Shown in pieces: positions 1-11,599 of a stretch of 64,000 bases of DNA (position 1 is the stretch's first letter; the number at the start of each line of letters is the position of its first letter). A program made the position numbers and the translations under genes. This DNA is from Nephrocerus scutellatus (taxonomy: Eukaryota > Arthropoda > Insecta > Diptera > Pipunculidae). Below the pieces are notes generated by a model that made no database searches, was not told where the DNA came from, and worked only from the letters and a program-made list of their open reading frames with translations. The stretch covers positions 120,558,930 through 120,622,929 of the forward strand of contig OX352762.1 of the NCBI GenBank assembly GCA_947095585.1, in the 5' to 3' direction.

Positions 1-2284
1 ACAAGGAGGAGATCTTAATTAAAACCGAAATTATAGTTCCCATCGATCTATTTCGAGCCACACATAGACACAGGGTGAGGTGTCTGACTGCCTGCCAGAG
101 ATGTCCTTGCATTTCTGTGTTTTTTTTTTTTTGCTTCTTTCAGCGTTAAATTGTCTGCCACGCTTTATATTATGTCGACCGAGGTGATAGGTCCTTTTTT
201 ACGTATAATGGTGTGTCTTCCAATGTCTGCCAGAGTCTCTGTGTAACTAAGTCATAAACTAGTGAGGAACAATTAAGCTGAAAACAAGTAAACTCATCCT
301 TAACTCTCTCTCCCCCAGACCGAGCTGATAAATTCAATTGAGTTTTTCTTGTTGTTGGTGATTTTTTTTCTGTGTAAATATGTGTCTTAGTTGTAGAACT
401 CTATCTCCTGGTGTCCCATCGTCGTATAATTGAGTTGAACATCGTGCTAATTGCATTTGATCATCGCCTATCTCTGATATCCTGGCACGGTAAGGTAGAG
501 AGCTCTGGCTATAAAAATGTCCTCGATAATTAAATTTCCCATTTCAGGTTTAGGTTATTTATTCGTGCAGTAATTGTTATTCTCATTAATGAATGCCAGA
601 CGACGTGTATCTCAATTTAGTAATAATTAGAAAACTGCGTTCACATAAAATATGTCGTGGAAGAAGCCAAGATATCTGAAAAGTCAGTTATTACATTGCT
701 GATCTATAAGGAAATAGGAGACTTAAAGTTTGTTATGCCTTCTGCCAACTATTGTAAGAAATTTCAACCTTCCATTGCACATCACCCAAAGAGCTGAATC
801 GCTTTTAAAAATTAAGCGAAAACTGTAAATAGAGTTCATTAGCGCAGACTGTGCAAAGCACAGTAAACCTAATTAGATACTCGTATTTCCCCAATGCAGA
901 ATCTGTGCGAAATCTCTATTAATTTTCTATTAAGCTGCATATAAATTGGTTGTATAGAGAAACTCCCATGAGGCACTTTCTACCTATAAATGCTCAATTC
1001 TAACAACGCACTGATCCAGGATCCTGACTCAAAATAAAATCATAAATTCATAGATGCTCCCTCTTGTCTCACAGTTAACATTTTGCACATCACTAGGGAG
1101 GCAAAACGATATTGAAGCACTGAAAGCTGTAAAACACTATATGCAAATCAGAAGCATCCAATCTGGTGCAGCGCATGAATGTGGAATGCGCGCACAGTGC
1201 CGAAATGCACAACACAATGAAGAAAATCTATACGGTGGAGTTCGTGTAAATCTGAATGCTGTGCACCACACGTACACAGAAAAAGTCCAAAAAGTCAAAT
1301 TGAAACAAATCTCAATATGTTTGGGATAGTCTTGAGCAGCTAACTTGTACGTTTGCAAGATTTTTTCTAAAGGAAATGAAAGAAAACGATAACAAAGGTG
1401 CAAATGCCAGAGCATATTGTGTATATTGTTGCTGTAGGGAAATAATCGATGGGAGTACCGTTTGCATTGATGAGCCATGAAAAGGTGCAAGACCCCCTCT
1501 TGGGGCATTTTATTATCTATATACTACATATAATGAAATTTTCATTAAGAGCGCCCCAATATATTTTTTATATGAAATTGCTTGTGTTTAAGATTTTAAA
1601 ATTTATTTTAGATGAAAAAACCGACGCTGCCATGTGCTATGATATTCTTTAAATATCCTCTACGGAAATGTCGGTACACGAGTGCAAGCGCTGAATTTCA
1701 TGGCGTTTTTTGCATACATCTGGACATATGCCATCAATTTTGTGTTCGATGTTGGTCTTGAGGTCTTGTCTTGGCATAGAATATAGACTTGACAAATCTA
1801 TATAGAAAATCTACCTATAAATGCTCAAATGAATCATCAAATCAAACGAACGTGGCGGTTAATTTACTAGAGCATTTCTGGAGATAACACGGCTACCAAA
1901 CTTCAACTTCAATTACCCGATTGTTTAGATAGCTGTGTGACATGTAGCGTTGTCTTCTTGAGAAAACATATACTCCAAGTCATTATATTTCAATTTATCC
2001 ACAAAAAATTTAGTCAGTATGGTTCGGTAGCGATCTCCGTTATGTTTATATAATTTCCATTATTACGAGAGTTATCTATATTATAGTTCTCTATGTGTAT
2101 GTATGTATCGATGTATTGTATTGCTATCGATACCATTGACCAAATAATCGACTCATTTTTCTCCCTTGACAACATCCTTATTTTCGCCGACCTTTTTTTG
2201 CCTTAACTGCACTGGACTCCATCAGATGAGGAATCCTTTTTCATCTCTTTACATCCCAACTCAACTATTTAATGTCTATTCGTA
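1..2284. other. AT-rich stretch without recognised genes
   Basis: I see no ORF with recognisable protein motifs and no clear transposon end. The short ORFs are single-frame, low-complexity and lack family signatures. One oddity is a perfect 19-bp direct repeat (reading tctacctataaatgctcaa) at 979-997 and again at 1810-1828, about 830 bp apart, which could be remnants of a dispersed repeat. Confidence 0.55.
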
Positions 2285-3245
2285 GATAGACTTACAGACT
2301 CAAGTCTATGTCAAGCTAGTGGTCTCCTTAACTGGATGGGTAGGCATTTAGACCTTATCTTCACAACTGATCCCATTAACTCCTCTGTCTCTATTTGTAT
2401 CACTATCGACCATTGATAATTTTCAACCCCCTTTCTTCATTCTTTTTTCCCCAACGCTCCACTACAGTCCCCTTATCCCATAGATATCTCTTCTTACGAC
2501 TTTCATAAAGTTAATTTCCACAAATTAATGAATATCTAAGCAAGTCTTATCAAATTATCCAATTTGCTCTTCGAGGTCTACCTTAGGACCATCATCTTAT
2601 ACGGCTTCCCTACCAAGACCTCATAAATTTGAAAACCCTCGAGGAATACAGAGACATAACTGACTTTATTGTCATATATGTCTCCTCTTAGACTCCGTCC
2701 AGTGCTCGTCTCTATACAACTGAATTTTCTTTAACACTAAAATGGTCCAAATCCTTCATCAAGTTCATGTGTCCAAAAGTGAGGGCATCAAATTATCCGA
2801 TTTGCTCTTCGAGGTCTACCTTAGGACCATCATCTTATACGGCTTCCCTACCAAATCCTCATAAATTTGAAAACCCTCGAGGAATACAGAGACATAACTG
2901 ACACTATTGTCATATATGTCTCCTCTTAGGCTCCGTCCATTGCTCGTCTCTATACAACTGGATTTTCTTTAACACTAACCATCGTTATCTACGATGCCCG
3001 CCTCTCTTTCATCTACCGACACACCGCGCCATGTTCGGCTCTAACGAACCAATCTCCCGTATGCTGCGAGAGGCTAACTTAAGCCTTACCGTTTTTGATT
3101 TTAACCGCAGCACTCCCTGTCTTAAACTTGACCTCCTCCACCATTCCCCCTAACCATCAAGTCTTAGCCTTAAGTCCTAGTTTTAGTTTAGCTTGTAATA
3201 AGCCAAATAAATGGGGTCTATTGCCCCACCAAAATTAACAAACAA
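2285..3245 (+). mobile_element. Degenerate non-LTR retrotransposon relic
   Basis: Broken-frame translation near 2335-2420 reads GRHLDLIFTTDP and ITIDH, which resembles the end of the apurinic-type endonuclease domain of non-LTR elements. Near 3015-3115 a second stretch reads MFGSNEPISRMLREAN and VFDFN, resembling the C-terminal end of the reverse transcriptase protein in the same class. Most of the polymerase between them is missing, so this is an internally deleted copy. It ends near 3235 in a short AACA-rich tail. Stop codons and frameshifts are frequent, so it is not functional. The clade is not resolved (Jockey/CR1/I-like are all possible). The middle carries a 192-bp duplication, listed separately. 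Confidence 0.55.
2549..2978 (+). repeat. 192-bp near-tandem direct duplication inside LINE relic
   Basis: The segment 2549-2740 is repeated almost exactly at 2787-2978, both 192 bp with only a handful of substitutions, separated by 46 bp. It lies in the body of the LINE relic, so the duplication probably arose after insertion by unequal exchange or replication slippage. Confidence 0.9.
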
Positions 3246-3361
3246 ACATACGCACGCTGAAGAAAAATCCTTTGTCCTGATTATTAGCTTTGGGCTTGCA
3301 ATTTCTACAGCTTCACGAAATTCTCCTTTAATACAAAAAGGGCTCAGACTCTTAGCAAAAT

Positions 3362-3383
3362 GTTTTTTTTTTTTTTTTTTTTT
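3362..3383 (+). repeat. Poly-T tract at the left edge of repeat X
   Basis: A run of about 21-22 T residues immediately precedes the start of the repeat X copy at 3383. It could be the reverse complement of a poly-A tail of an older retroelement, or an AT-rich insertion target. Confidence 0.7.
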
Positions 3384-3847
3384 TAAACTTGACTTTTCAT
3401 GTCTGTCGGTTTTTTCGACTTTTTGAGGTGCTTTTTAACAAACTTTTAAACGACCTAGAGAGCTTTGAGCAGCTATACGCGTGACGCGTGTGGCGCGTGT
3501 GAAGCGTGGAAAATGGCTTAATCTTTGGAATAGGACCGACCTGATTTTTAACCTCCTTTCACACTAGCTAGAGAGCTGAAATTTTGTGAGCAAGTCAGTG
3601 CTTAGGGCCTTTTCTGATAAACATCGTACAATGCGAGTCGAGAGTGAGCGTATGGCGCATGTGATACGTGTAAATGTGGGTAAACTGACAGATAGGCCCC
3701 AGATCAAAAACAGATAATTCTGCGGTTATTGCCATATAATGCAATGTAAAAATAAAAGGACTGTGTGGCGTGTGACGAGTGGCGTGTATCTATGTAAACA
3801 TAAAAGCTTGTACCCGAAACTAAAAGTTTCTTTTACATTTACTTGTT
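3383..3847 (+). mobile_element. Repeat X copy 1 (unclassified interspersed repeat)
   Basis: This shares its start (AACTTGACTT), its internal degenerate monomers and its end with the copy at 21.25 kb. Monomers carry the phrases 'gacctagagagct' and 'gcgtgtgacgcgtgtggcgcg'; two anchors at about 3460 and 3574 give a 114-bp spacing. The common 3' part contains 'gactgtgtggcg' and 'tgtacccgaaa' and stops at 'ttacatttacttgtt' (3833-3847). No coding capacity and no clear inverted ends are visible, so the class is unknown. Confidence 0.7.
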
Positions 3848-3849
3848 AT

Positions 3850-6800
3850 TAATTAATTCTCTATATACACTTCACGTCCGGATATGTTTGTTTGTTGCCA
3901 AATGTGATCAGTACTTTCTAGAACCCGGTTTTATTCAAGCTCGCACACATGTGTATCTCCAATAGCAGTGTTTTCTGTAAAAATTTAGAAATTATGGGGC
4001 CGAGAGGCTTCGATATTTTCCAAAATTAATCTGATTTTAGTCAAACTGAGCATCCAAGTGTATCTCCGATCAGAGAATTTACATGAATATTATTAATTAT
4101 TTATTATTGAAACTTTTAGGAATAAATCATTAATAAATATCGTAACAATCATAACGTTTCATTGCATACCTTTATGGTTGAATTGCAACAATCATTAGGG
4201 TTCATTGTATACTTTTAGGTTATTTAGCTCTGTTTATTTGTTAGTTTGAGAAGTCGGCATTAACAGCTCTGGAAAATGGCTCTGTTTGTATTTAAAACGT
4301 AAAATAGATATTCTTTGAGGTTAAATAATAAAAACTAAATGAAGAATGCTGAAGAATAATTTGTAAAAAAAATTGCGTTTATTATTTCCAAAAAAAAGTG
4401 GCGGTACAATAAAATTTGAGCTCCTTTCACTACACAAGAAAAAACGCAAGTGTTGGTGAACGAAAAGGAGTGTAGTTATTAATGGTAGGTTGTGTTTTAA
4501 AATTCAATGGTTGCGTTTACACTTGAAAGTCAGGGTTCACACTCTATAGTAGTTGTTAATTGTTGATGAATATCCAACAGACTCTTTTAATGAAATTTCC
4601 AGAGTTTTGCCAGTAACTGGCGACCAGTTGTTTTTATATTTTTAGCCTGGGGCATAAATTTTGTACGCTTTAAACTGATAATAAATTCAAACAAATTCCC
4701 AGTGAAGTTAGAATCTTCTAAGTAAATTAAAAATAAGTTAATCCTCTAAGTTAGTCCTCTATCATGTCCACCTGAGAACTTAGGGACTAAATCGATATTT
4801 TTCAATTTCGCCATCAAGAAATTCAATTTGTTTTCGCGTTCCCCAAGCATCGCGTTAGATAATAATTTAATTAATAACTTTCATCCTTTGGACGCTCTAC
4901 GTAGTGGATGGTAGATGATGGCGGCGATATGAAAGAATCTTCTATAGATAGACAAGGACGAAATTGAAAAACCAAAAAACTCATCAAGATTGTCATTCGT
5001 ATCATCAGCTTCAGTGTCGTCATCATAACTCTGACAAACACTTGGGAATTTTTTGCTCAACTTAAGGCGGAAAAAACCAAAAAGAAGAAGAATCAAAAGA
5101 TATCACCAACACATATACCAGCAACGCAAACAGAGACAAAATGATTCGCAAGGGCTCGCGGTTTTTAAGCTTCAGCTTTAGAGCTGCGCGAACTTTTTTG
5201 CCTGAAGAAGAAAAATTAATTTTCAGTTTTCATTATCCTCTCGAGTGGCTGGCGATGTTGTGAAGTTGTGAAGCCTATTTCGGTAGAGAAGCTACATGCA
5301 CTTGAAATTTTTAATTTGGTGTTTCGTCTGGCGCAAATATTCACCATCCAACGAGAGGGTTCACGTCAAAGCGAAACTGTTGAGACTTATTCGGATGAAG
5401 CAAATTTATCCCAGCAAATAAGGATACAAGTGGTAGAGCCAGAGCCATCGCATTTCGGACAGCAAGTGAAAAATTCAGTTTTCAGTTTGGTCAAAATGTT
5501 CTAACGCTGCTGGTATGATGATACTCGTATATGATGTGTGCGGTTAAATTTTTTTGAGCCACATTCTGTTAAATGAAATCGTTACATTTTTAAGAAAGAA
5601 TTTAGTTGTAAGTTCGTGAAGGAGCAAACTATTAATCGATGTCCTCTCTTGGAAAAGTTAAGAAGGCTAAAAGTGGAAACCCGACAAAATACAATAAAAA
5701 CTCAGATTAATATTAGAATATAAAAATTTTATCAAACATTTGACGCTATAGGCTACCCTTAACTTTTATTCTGCCTCCTAAAATGTTTCCTACCATCTTT
5801 GCACCTTAAGGTACAATAATAAGTATGTCGCTATAACAGCAGAAAAAGTACCTCCTCGAAACGTACAAAACAATTACAACTAACAACTCTCAGAAACTGC
5901 AGAGTAAGTCTCTAAAATAGGAGACCAAGTATGTCCTCGAAACGTTAAAAACAATTACAACTAACAACTCCCAAAAACCGCAGACCAACAAAAGGAATCA
6001 CCCTACTTAGTCCTGCATTGGTGTTAGCTTCGTATAAAGCAAACTGCTGTGAAATTTTAAAGAACTCTTATCGCATAGTCACAGTGAACGATAAAGTCTC
6101 CATCTGATGCATTTCCTTTTGGCTGCTCTTTATCTCACCATGATGGACTCATCATTACAACTGTTGGCGGCCTTAGCAACACAAAAAAGGACACCACATA
6201 ATGTGCAAATAAAAAAAATGTACTTCTCGCTGAGCAATGAGACCTACAATTGCTACCAAGACACAGTGACAACCCCACCCTTGCTAATAACTGGCCGTTG
6301 TCCTGTTCTGCGCCCACTTTTTCCGCCGTGACAGCATCATCATAAAACCGCATTACGATGCTGAACGGATAAAAAGAACGGAAAAGTACTTGGCAAATAG
6401 AAACATACAACAGAAGCAAAAAAAAAAACGACAACAACTGGTGTCATCTAATGAATGACACCAGCTCATTAGTGGTTTTGGTCAGTACATGGCATAAGGA
6501 AGATGTTGGAAGATAAGTTGTCTGTGTAAAATATTTGAACTCGTGGCCAAAACCAGTATGCCAACCGTTTGGATTTGAACTTTAAATAAAATGCACGACA
6601 CATGGTGTTGTTCTTTTTTTTATTTTTATTTTTTAATAAAAATGTAGAATGTTCAATGTACATGTTCTTTTTATTTCACATTTTTTTATGAAATGCACTT
6701 GCATTTGAAAACTCAACAAGACTGATGAGAGGTCTTGAAAAAAAATACCGCTCCATTATAGGCATAGAAGTGGATTGTTCCCTCCCCTCTGTGTGAAACT

Positions 6801-7379
6801 TTTCACATTAACAACGGAAATTACACAAAACATCGGAAGCGATAACATAAAGTGAAATTCCTGAATGAGCATACATTACGCTCAGCCCGCCCTTCCAGAA
6901 TTTCGGAAACATTGACCGTGGTTGAGAGGAAGCAAACCTCAAGCAGTAATGACGACTTGTCAACAACTGTAGTTGAAAGCACTTACTTATGTTAGTCTTC
7001 TTTTGTTTTCGATGTGAATTTTGAACATAAAGTGAAAGTCCTTGAGAATCTCACATCAATACTTTAAGGCCTGTGTTTCTGAAAGGGGTTTACGGAGGGA
7101 AGAACAAAACTTTTAGTCATATTCTTGAGACTACAACGAAAAATAACACTAAGCAACAGAACAAAAACGCTCTCTAACTCTATTTCTCTTTCGTAAACCC
7201 AACTCAACCGCAATGCATTAAAAGTCAAATTCTCATCCCAGAGTATTGAGATTCTTTTGATGTAATATAAAGACATCTGCTGTTACACACACACATACAC
7301 ATAAGCACTTGAGTCACATATTTAACACTAAATGTAAAACAACAAGTGACTGGTACATGTACCCAAGCTCATGTAATGG
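3850..7379. other. Stretch without recognised genes; two small tandem duplications
   Basis: No ORF here has recognisable domains. Small repeats are present: an imperfect pair of about 38 bp at 4142-4180 and 4187-4221; an 81-bp-period duplication at 5845-5987; and a CA-rich microsatellite at 7284-7301. An ORF on plus at 5268-5504 shows no family features. Confidence 0.5.
5845..5987. repeat. Two-copy tandem repeat, 81-bp period
   Basis: The block with 'cctcgaaacg' and 'caattacaactaacaact' occurs at 5845-5907 and again at 5926-5987 with roughly ten differences. The spacing of the shared anchor is 81 bp. It is not linked to any coding sequence. Confidence 0.8.
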
Positions 7380-7989
7380 GTGTTTTTTTTAAGCGCGATA
7401 GAACTTTAAATTCAAAACAAATAAACAAATCGTTAAATTTTTATCAAGTTTTTATCTTCGTTTAAAGGTATGATATATGGCATTAATACTTGAAAATAAC
7501 TTTAGGAAAATGCGTACTCTGGACATTCAGTTTTGGGCCATTTTTTCAAACACTGCTGTTGGTATGTTACAAATAACACGAATGGCGTCAGGAGCGTTAA
7601 TTATTACTGATTTTTCAGTGACTTCACGGTACCTCACAGGAAATAATCGAGGTGTGTCATATCGCGCAACCTGGAGGCCAATTTACGGGTCTATTTTTCG
7701 AAATAAGTTCGAAATAAGTTGTATCGCTAAAATTTTATTTCAATAAGTTGATGGTTGCCGTCACCGTATGGTAGGTACTTAGAGCCATCCTATTGAAACC
7801 ACATCTCGTCTATTTCTAAGCAAATATTCATTGATCATGCTGCTCAGATGGACGATCATATGTCCTATAAACATTACAAAGTTGTCTATAAGTTGGGCGA
7901 ATCGACGACTGAAGTTCAAAGTAAATTCGGAAAATTCGGTAGAGTTGTTTAAGCTTTAATCTATTCCCGATAATTTGACGGAGAACATT
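7379..7989 (-). mobile_element. Mariner-type transposase relic (minus strand), split by RTE-A
   Basis: The reverse strand carries frame-broken pieces of an IS630/Tc1-mariner-type transposase. Near 7860-7950 it reads SIRPTYRQLCNVYRTYDRPSEQ, the N-terminal helix-turn-helix part. Near 7660-7690 it reads PVNWPPGCAI, which matches the conserved block after the second catalytic Asp. Near 7500-7610 it reads FEKMAQNWMSRVRI, the C-terminal part. The region with the catalytic residues themselves is deleted. The terminal GGGTGTTTTTTTTAAGCGCG at 7379-7398 resembles the 3' terminus of such elements. The RTE-A element begins at 7990, inside the N-terminal coding part, so the transposon is older than RTE-A. 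Confidence 0.65.
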
Positions 7990-8000
7990 CTTCTTCTTCT

Positions 8001-11000
8001 TTATGTCCTGTATCCCCTTATGGGTCCTAGGGCCTCTACTACGCCTACGCGCCATCGCGTGCGGTTCCTGGCAATGAGCTTCAGCTCTCTCCAACTCTTC
8101 CCCAATTGCCGTGCCTCCTCCTCAACTGTTCTGCGCCATGTATTTCTCGGACGACCCGTTCTTCTACCATCCTGAGATAACGGGTTCCATTGCATTGCGT
8201 AGTTTGCTATGGAACTGTCGCCTTTTCGGAGTGTATGACCAATCCACTGCCACTTCCGTCGTTGGATGGTTGTGCCTATTGGTTCCTGACCCGTTCTCTG
8301 GTAAAGATGTTCGTTAGAGATACGGTTAGGCCAGAAAACCCTTATGATGTTCCGTAGGCACCTATTTACAAATGTTTGTAATCTTTTTGTGATAGTAGCG
8401 GTCACCTTCCAAGTGCTGCACCCATACAACAGCACAGATTCAACATTTGAGCGGAACAGTCGCAGCTTGGTGTTTAAGCTGATCGCATTGCTTCGCCATA
8501 TCATGGACATCATTCCAAACACCGATTTTGCTTTGCCGATTCGGTTGGCAATGTCCTGTTCGGTTCCACCTTCGGTCGAGACAATACTCCCAAGATATTG
8601 GAAACTCTCTACTCTCTCTACCGGCTGTCCAGCAATGTTAACATGAGTAACTGAGTTAGTGCCGAGGTTGATGATTTTGGTTTTGGCAGTATTAATCTTC
8701 AAACCCGCACCATTTGCCTCCCTCTCCACATTTGTTGTCATTTGGTGCAGCTCCATAATTCTATGTGAGAGTAAACAAACGTCGTCAGCGTAATCCAGAT
8801 GTTTGAGTTGAGATGTAAGAGTCCAACGAATTCCTCCGTTTCCAGTAGATAAAGCTGCGCGAAGTACATCGCTAATCACCAACAAAAAAAGTATCGGCGA
8901 TAGAATGCAACCTTGTCGTACCCCACTTAGGATCTCGAATTCCTCTGACAGCTTTCCTCTATGCAGCACATGACATTTAGAGCCATCATAGGTTGCTTTA
9001 ATAATAGCTATTAGTTTATCGGGTATACCTCTCCTGCGCAAGGCAAGCCAGATAAACTGTCTGTTGACACTGTCAAACGCCTTCTCAAAATCGATGAACA
9101 GCAGGTGCAGTGGTGACCGGAATTCAACGCACTGTTCAATAATGATCCGCAGGGTGTTTATGTGGTCTACACAGGAGGATCCAGTGCGGAAACCTGCTTG
9201 TTCGGCATCGAGTGTATCTTCCAGATGTTCCTTAATACGTTCAAGTACTACTTTGGCTATTACTTTTGCAACTGCAGGGAGAACGCAAATGCCTCTCCAG
9301 TTTTCGCACTCAATAAGACTACCTTTTTTAGGGAGCTTGACAATCATTCCCTTCTTCCACTCTTCGGGGAAACTTTCTACCTCCCAAGCTCTCTCTACAA
9401 GAGGATATAAAAGCTCTGCTGATGTCGTTGGAGCTGCACGCAGAAGCTCTGCGGGTATACCATCTAGTCCTACCGACTTGTTGTTCTTTAGTGCGTTAAT
9501 CGCGGTAGCGATCTCGTCTTTACTGGGAGTTGAGGTGCGAATTCGGGAAATTGTTACTTCCGGCATTTCCGCTTGATTTAGGTGCATATCGTTAGCAAAT
9601 ACACGGTTAAGGACCGTAGAGAAATGCTCCTTCCATCGCTTGAGCTGATCCTCATCTGAAACGAGTACGGTACCATCTAGGCCTTTCACCGGATGTTGGC
9701 TAGAGCGTTGACCACCTGTCAGCTCTTTGGTGATTCTGTAAACGGTTCTGCTATCGCACCGGCTCGCTGCTTCCTCTGCTTCTGAGGCCAGGTTGTTAAT
9801 ATAGTTACGCTTGTCACGTCTTACACTACGCTGCACTTCTCTCATTTTTCTTCGATACATGGACTCTAGCTCGCTCCTCGCTACTGCTGGGATATCTACA
9901 ATACGAGCTTTAAGTAGTTTACGTTCTTCAATCCGCCTCCAGGTATCTTCGGTAAGCCACGTGCTGTGCCTTGCCTGGCTTCTACCAACAATACTTTCCG
10001 CTCCAGATGTGAAAACATTTTTCACAGCCTTCCAATGTTCCTGGATGGTTGTCGGCAGTGAGCTGCTGATTGCTTCCACTCCTTGCGATAAATGATCCCT
10101 TAATTGTTGGCGTACTGAGGGGATCTTTAGCCGGTCGATGTTATACCTAGGCATTCGGATGATATTGCGGATTCTATGAACTGATGCAGTACGTAACTGG
10201 ACAGTAGCTACCATAAGGTGATGATCACGTACCATACCCATGTCGGCTCCTCGTCTGTTTCGGACGTCTAACAGACAGCTCCTAAAACGTCTGCTGATCG
10301 CCACATGGTCGATTTGGTTGGATGATGATTGCCTGTCAGTTGACACCCAGCTGACCTTGTGGCAAGTCTTATGCTCAAACATGGTGCCTCCTATAACAAG
10401 GTTGTTGGTGTTGCAGAAATCAACAAATCTTTCACCATTGTCATTTCGTTCGCCGAGGCCGTGCTTCCCAATCACATGCTTGAGTCCTTCATTGTCGTTG
10501 CCAACCTTGGCATTCAAATCCCCCATCACGATGACGATATCTCCGTTCGGCGTTGCGTTGAATACTGCGTTTAGTTGATTGTAGAAGTTGTCCTTTTCAT
10601 CCTCAGTCGAGGGATTCGTTGGGGCGTAGCACTGTATGATCGTGACGCGCCGTACTCTAGTCCGAAATCTGGCCGATATGATCCTATCACTATGCGGGTG
10701 CCAGGAAATTAGGCCTCTACGTGCTGTTGGCGTTAGCAGCAGACCCACTCCAGATTCACGAGTACTGCCGGAGGGTTTGCCAGAGTAGAGTAGCACAGTG
10801 TTACACGTTGGGGATTGGTACTCTCCCGCGTCGAACCATCTTACTTCACTCACTCCCAGTATGTCCAAATTATATCGAAGAAACTCACGTTCCAGTTGAA
10901 GAAATCTGGCATTATGAGGTCCTTCACTTCCAGAGTCAAGGAGCGTCCTCACATTCCAGAAACCAATCTTAGTCCGGGTACAATAGCCAAAAGTCGTCAT
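8001..11000 (-). CDS. Endonuclease-reverse transcriptase of RTE-A LINE (999 aa)
   Basis: This protein would nick chromosomal DNA and copy its own RNA at the nick (target-primed reverse transcription). The N-terminal third is an apurinic-type endonuclease: GFWNVRTL near residues 13-20, GVSEVRW with the metal-binding Glu, CYAPTN, GDLNAKVG with Asp161 and Asn163, and RDHHLM with the catalytic His. The reverse transcriptase follows: WRGICVLP, AGFRTGSSC, the Asp637 block FIDFEKAFDS, SGVRQGCILSPILF, and YADD at 737-740, then GLKINTAKTKII and FQYLGS. The C-terminus has the basic, tryptophan-rich region (GRPRNTWRRTVEEEARQLG) common in RTE-like proteins. The length of about 1000 residues and single-ORF layout fit the family. 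The start used gives a short lead into the endonuclease; no earlier in-frame start is needed. There are no stops or frameshifts, so it may be active or recently so. Confidence 0.9.
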   Translation of the reverse strand: MTTFGYCTRTKIGFWNVRTLLDSGSEGPHNARFLQLEREFLRYNLDILGVSEVRWFDAGEYQSPTCNTVLLYSGKPSGSTRESGVGLLLTPTARRGLISWHPHSDRIISARFRTRVRRVTIIQCYAPTNPSTEDEKDNFYNQLNAVFNATPNGDIVIVMGDLNAKVGNDNEGLKHVIGKHGLGERNDNGERFVDFCNTNNLVIGGTMFEHKTCHKVSWVSTDRQSSSNQIDHVAISRRFRSCLLDVRNRRGADMGMVRDHHLMVATVQLRTASVHRIRNIIRMPRYNIDRLKIPSVRQQLRDHLSQGVEAISSSLPTTIQEHWKAVKNVFTSGAESIVGRSQARHSTWLTEDTWRRIEERKLLKARIVDIPAVARSELESMYRRKMREVQRSVRRDKRNYINNLASEAEEAASRCDSRTVYRITKELTGGQRSSQHPVKGLDGTVLVSDEDQLKRWKEHFSTVLNRVFANDMHLNQAEMPEVTISRIRTSTPSKDEIATAINALKNNKSVGLDGIPAELLRAAPTTSAELLYPLVERAWEVESFPEEWKKGMIVKLPKKGSLIECENWRGICVLPAVAKVIAKVVLERIKEHLEDTLDAEQAGFRTGSSCVDHINTLRIIIEQCVEFRSPLHLLFIDFEKAFDSVNRQFIWLALRRRGIPDKLIAIIKATYDGSKCHVLHRGKLSEEFEILSGVRQGCILSPILFLLVISDVLRAALSTGNGGIRWTLTSQLKHLDYADDVCLLSHRIMELHQMTTNVEREANGAGLKINTAKTKIINLGTNSVTHVNIAGQPVERVESFQYLGSIVSTEGGTEQDIANRIGKAKSVFGMMSMIWRSNAISLNTKLRLFRSNVESVLLYGCSTWKVTATITKRLQTFVNRCLRNIIRVFWPNRISNEHLYQRTGQEPIGTTIQRRKWQWIGHTLRKGDSSIANYAMQWNPLSQDGRRTGRPRNTWRRTVEEEARQLGKSWRELKLIARNRTRWRVGVVEALGPIRGYRT

Positions 11001-11287
11001 TATTCGATCATTACTTATCCGAGGCGTTGTGTCAGTTTCAGTAGCGGGTATTTTTCGGTACCGCAGGGTGCTAGCCCACGTTACCTAGACTAGAAACGCT
11101 AGACCGTTCGCACTTGCAGTTTTAGCCTACATGTATAAGGATTTATACACATAGTTGCCCGGGGACCACCACGAGGAGGTAGAGCAAGCACTACATCACG
11201 AACTTGATTGTTACGCTACTGGCCCAAACCAAGTTTTGAGCAGTCAGTAGTTTCCCGATCAATCGCAATGCAGATCCCCAAACATCA
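11001..11287 (-). promoter_or_regulatory. 5' leader (putative internal promoter region) of RTE-A
   Basis: These 287 bp separate the ORF start from the right target-duplication copy at 11288-11295. LINE leaders of this kind usually hold an internal promoter, because the element must carry its promoter into new sites. I see no specific promoter motif I can name, so the role is inferred from position. Confidence 0.4.
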
Positions 11288-11379
11288 AGAACATTGATGA
11301 TAAATAAAAAAGAGAAAGTGCAGTATAGCAGCTCTTTTCATAGTAAACTTTTTACCAAGTTCCCTCTAAACTCTATTCT

Positions 11380-11568
11380 AGCTACAACTGCTGATCATCT
11401 CTCACAGAGATGGCGGAGCAGTTCAACATTCACCTGTGCTGGGTGCTGGGGCATAGAGACTTTCCAGGAAACTGTAGAGCTGAAGAACTCACCAAACACA
11501 GAACGCCCACGCTGTGCCAAGCATATAGCCGAGCATTATAAGGGTGCGAACCCCTTGAAGCGTGCGCG

Positions 11569-11599
<31 letters not shown>

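Larger units (their letters stand above)
7990..11287 (-). mobile_element. RTE-A: apparently complete RTE-clade LINE
   Basis: A 3.3-kb element on the minus strand with about 290 bp of 5' leader (11001-11287), one long ORF, and almost no 3' untranslated region: the TAA stop is followed directly by a short AGA/AAG microsatellite tail (7990-8000). That architecture is typical of the RTE clade. The 8-bp sequence AGAACATT flanks it at 7982-7989 and 11288-11295, and I read this as the target-site duplication. The left flank is a mariner-type transposase relic. A second, decayed copy lies at 52.9-54.8 kb. This is the youngest-looking transposon in the window. Confidence 0.8.

Noticed and set aside
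7975..8175. Possible host ORF at the 3' edge of RTE-A
   Set aside because: It crosses the boundary between the transposon relic and RTE-A antisense, so it is a chimera of two shadows.
9064..9576. 170-residue plus-strand ORF opposite the RTE-A gene
   Set aside because: It is the antisense shadow of the 999-residue RTE-A protein, and its composition follows the complementary codons. The same applies to the other plus-strand ORFs inside 8001-11000.
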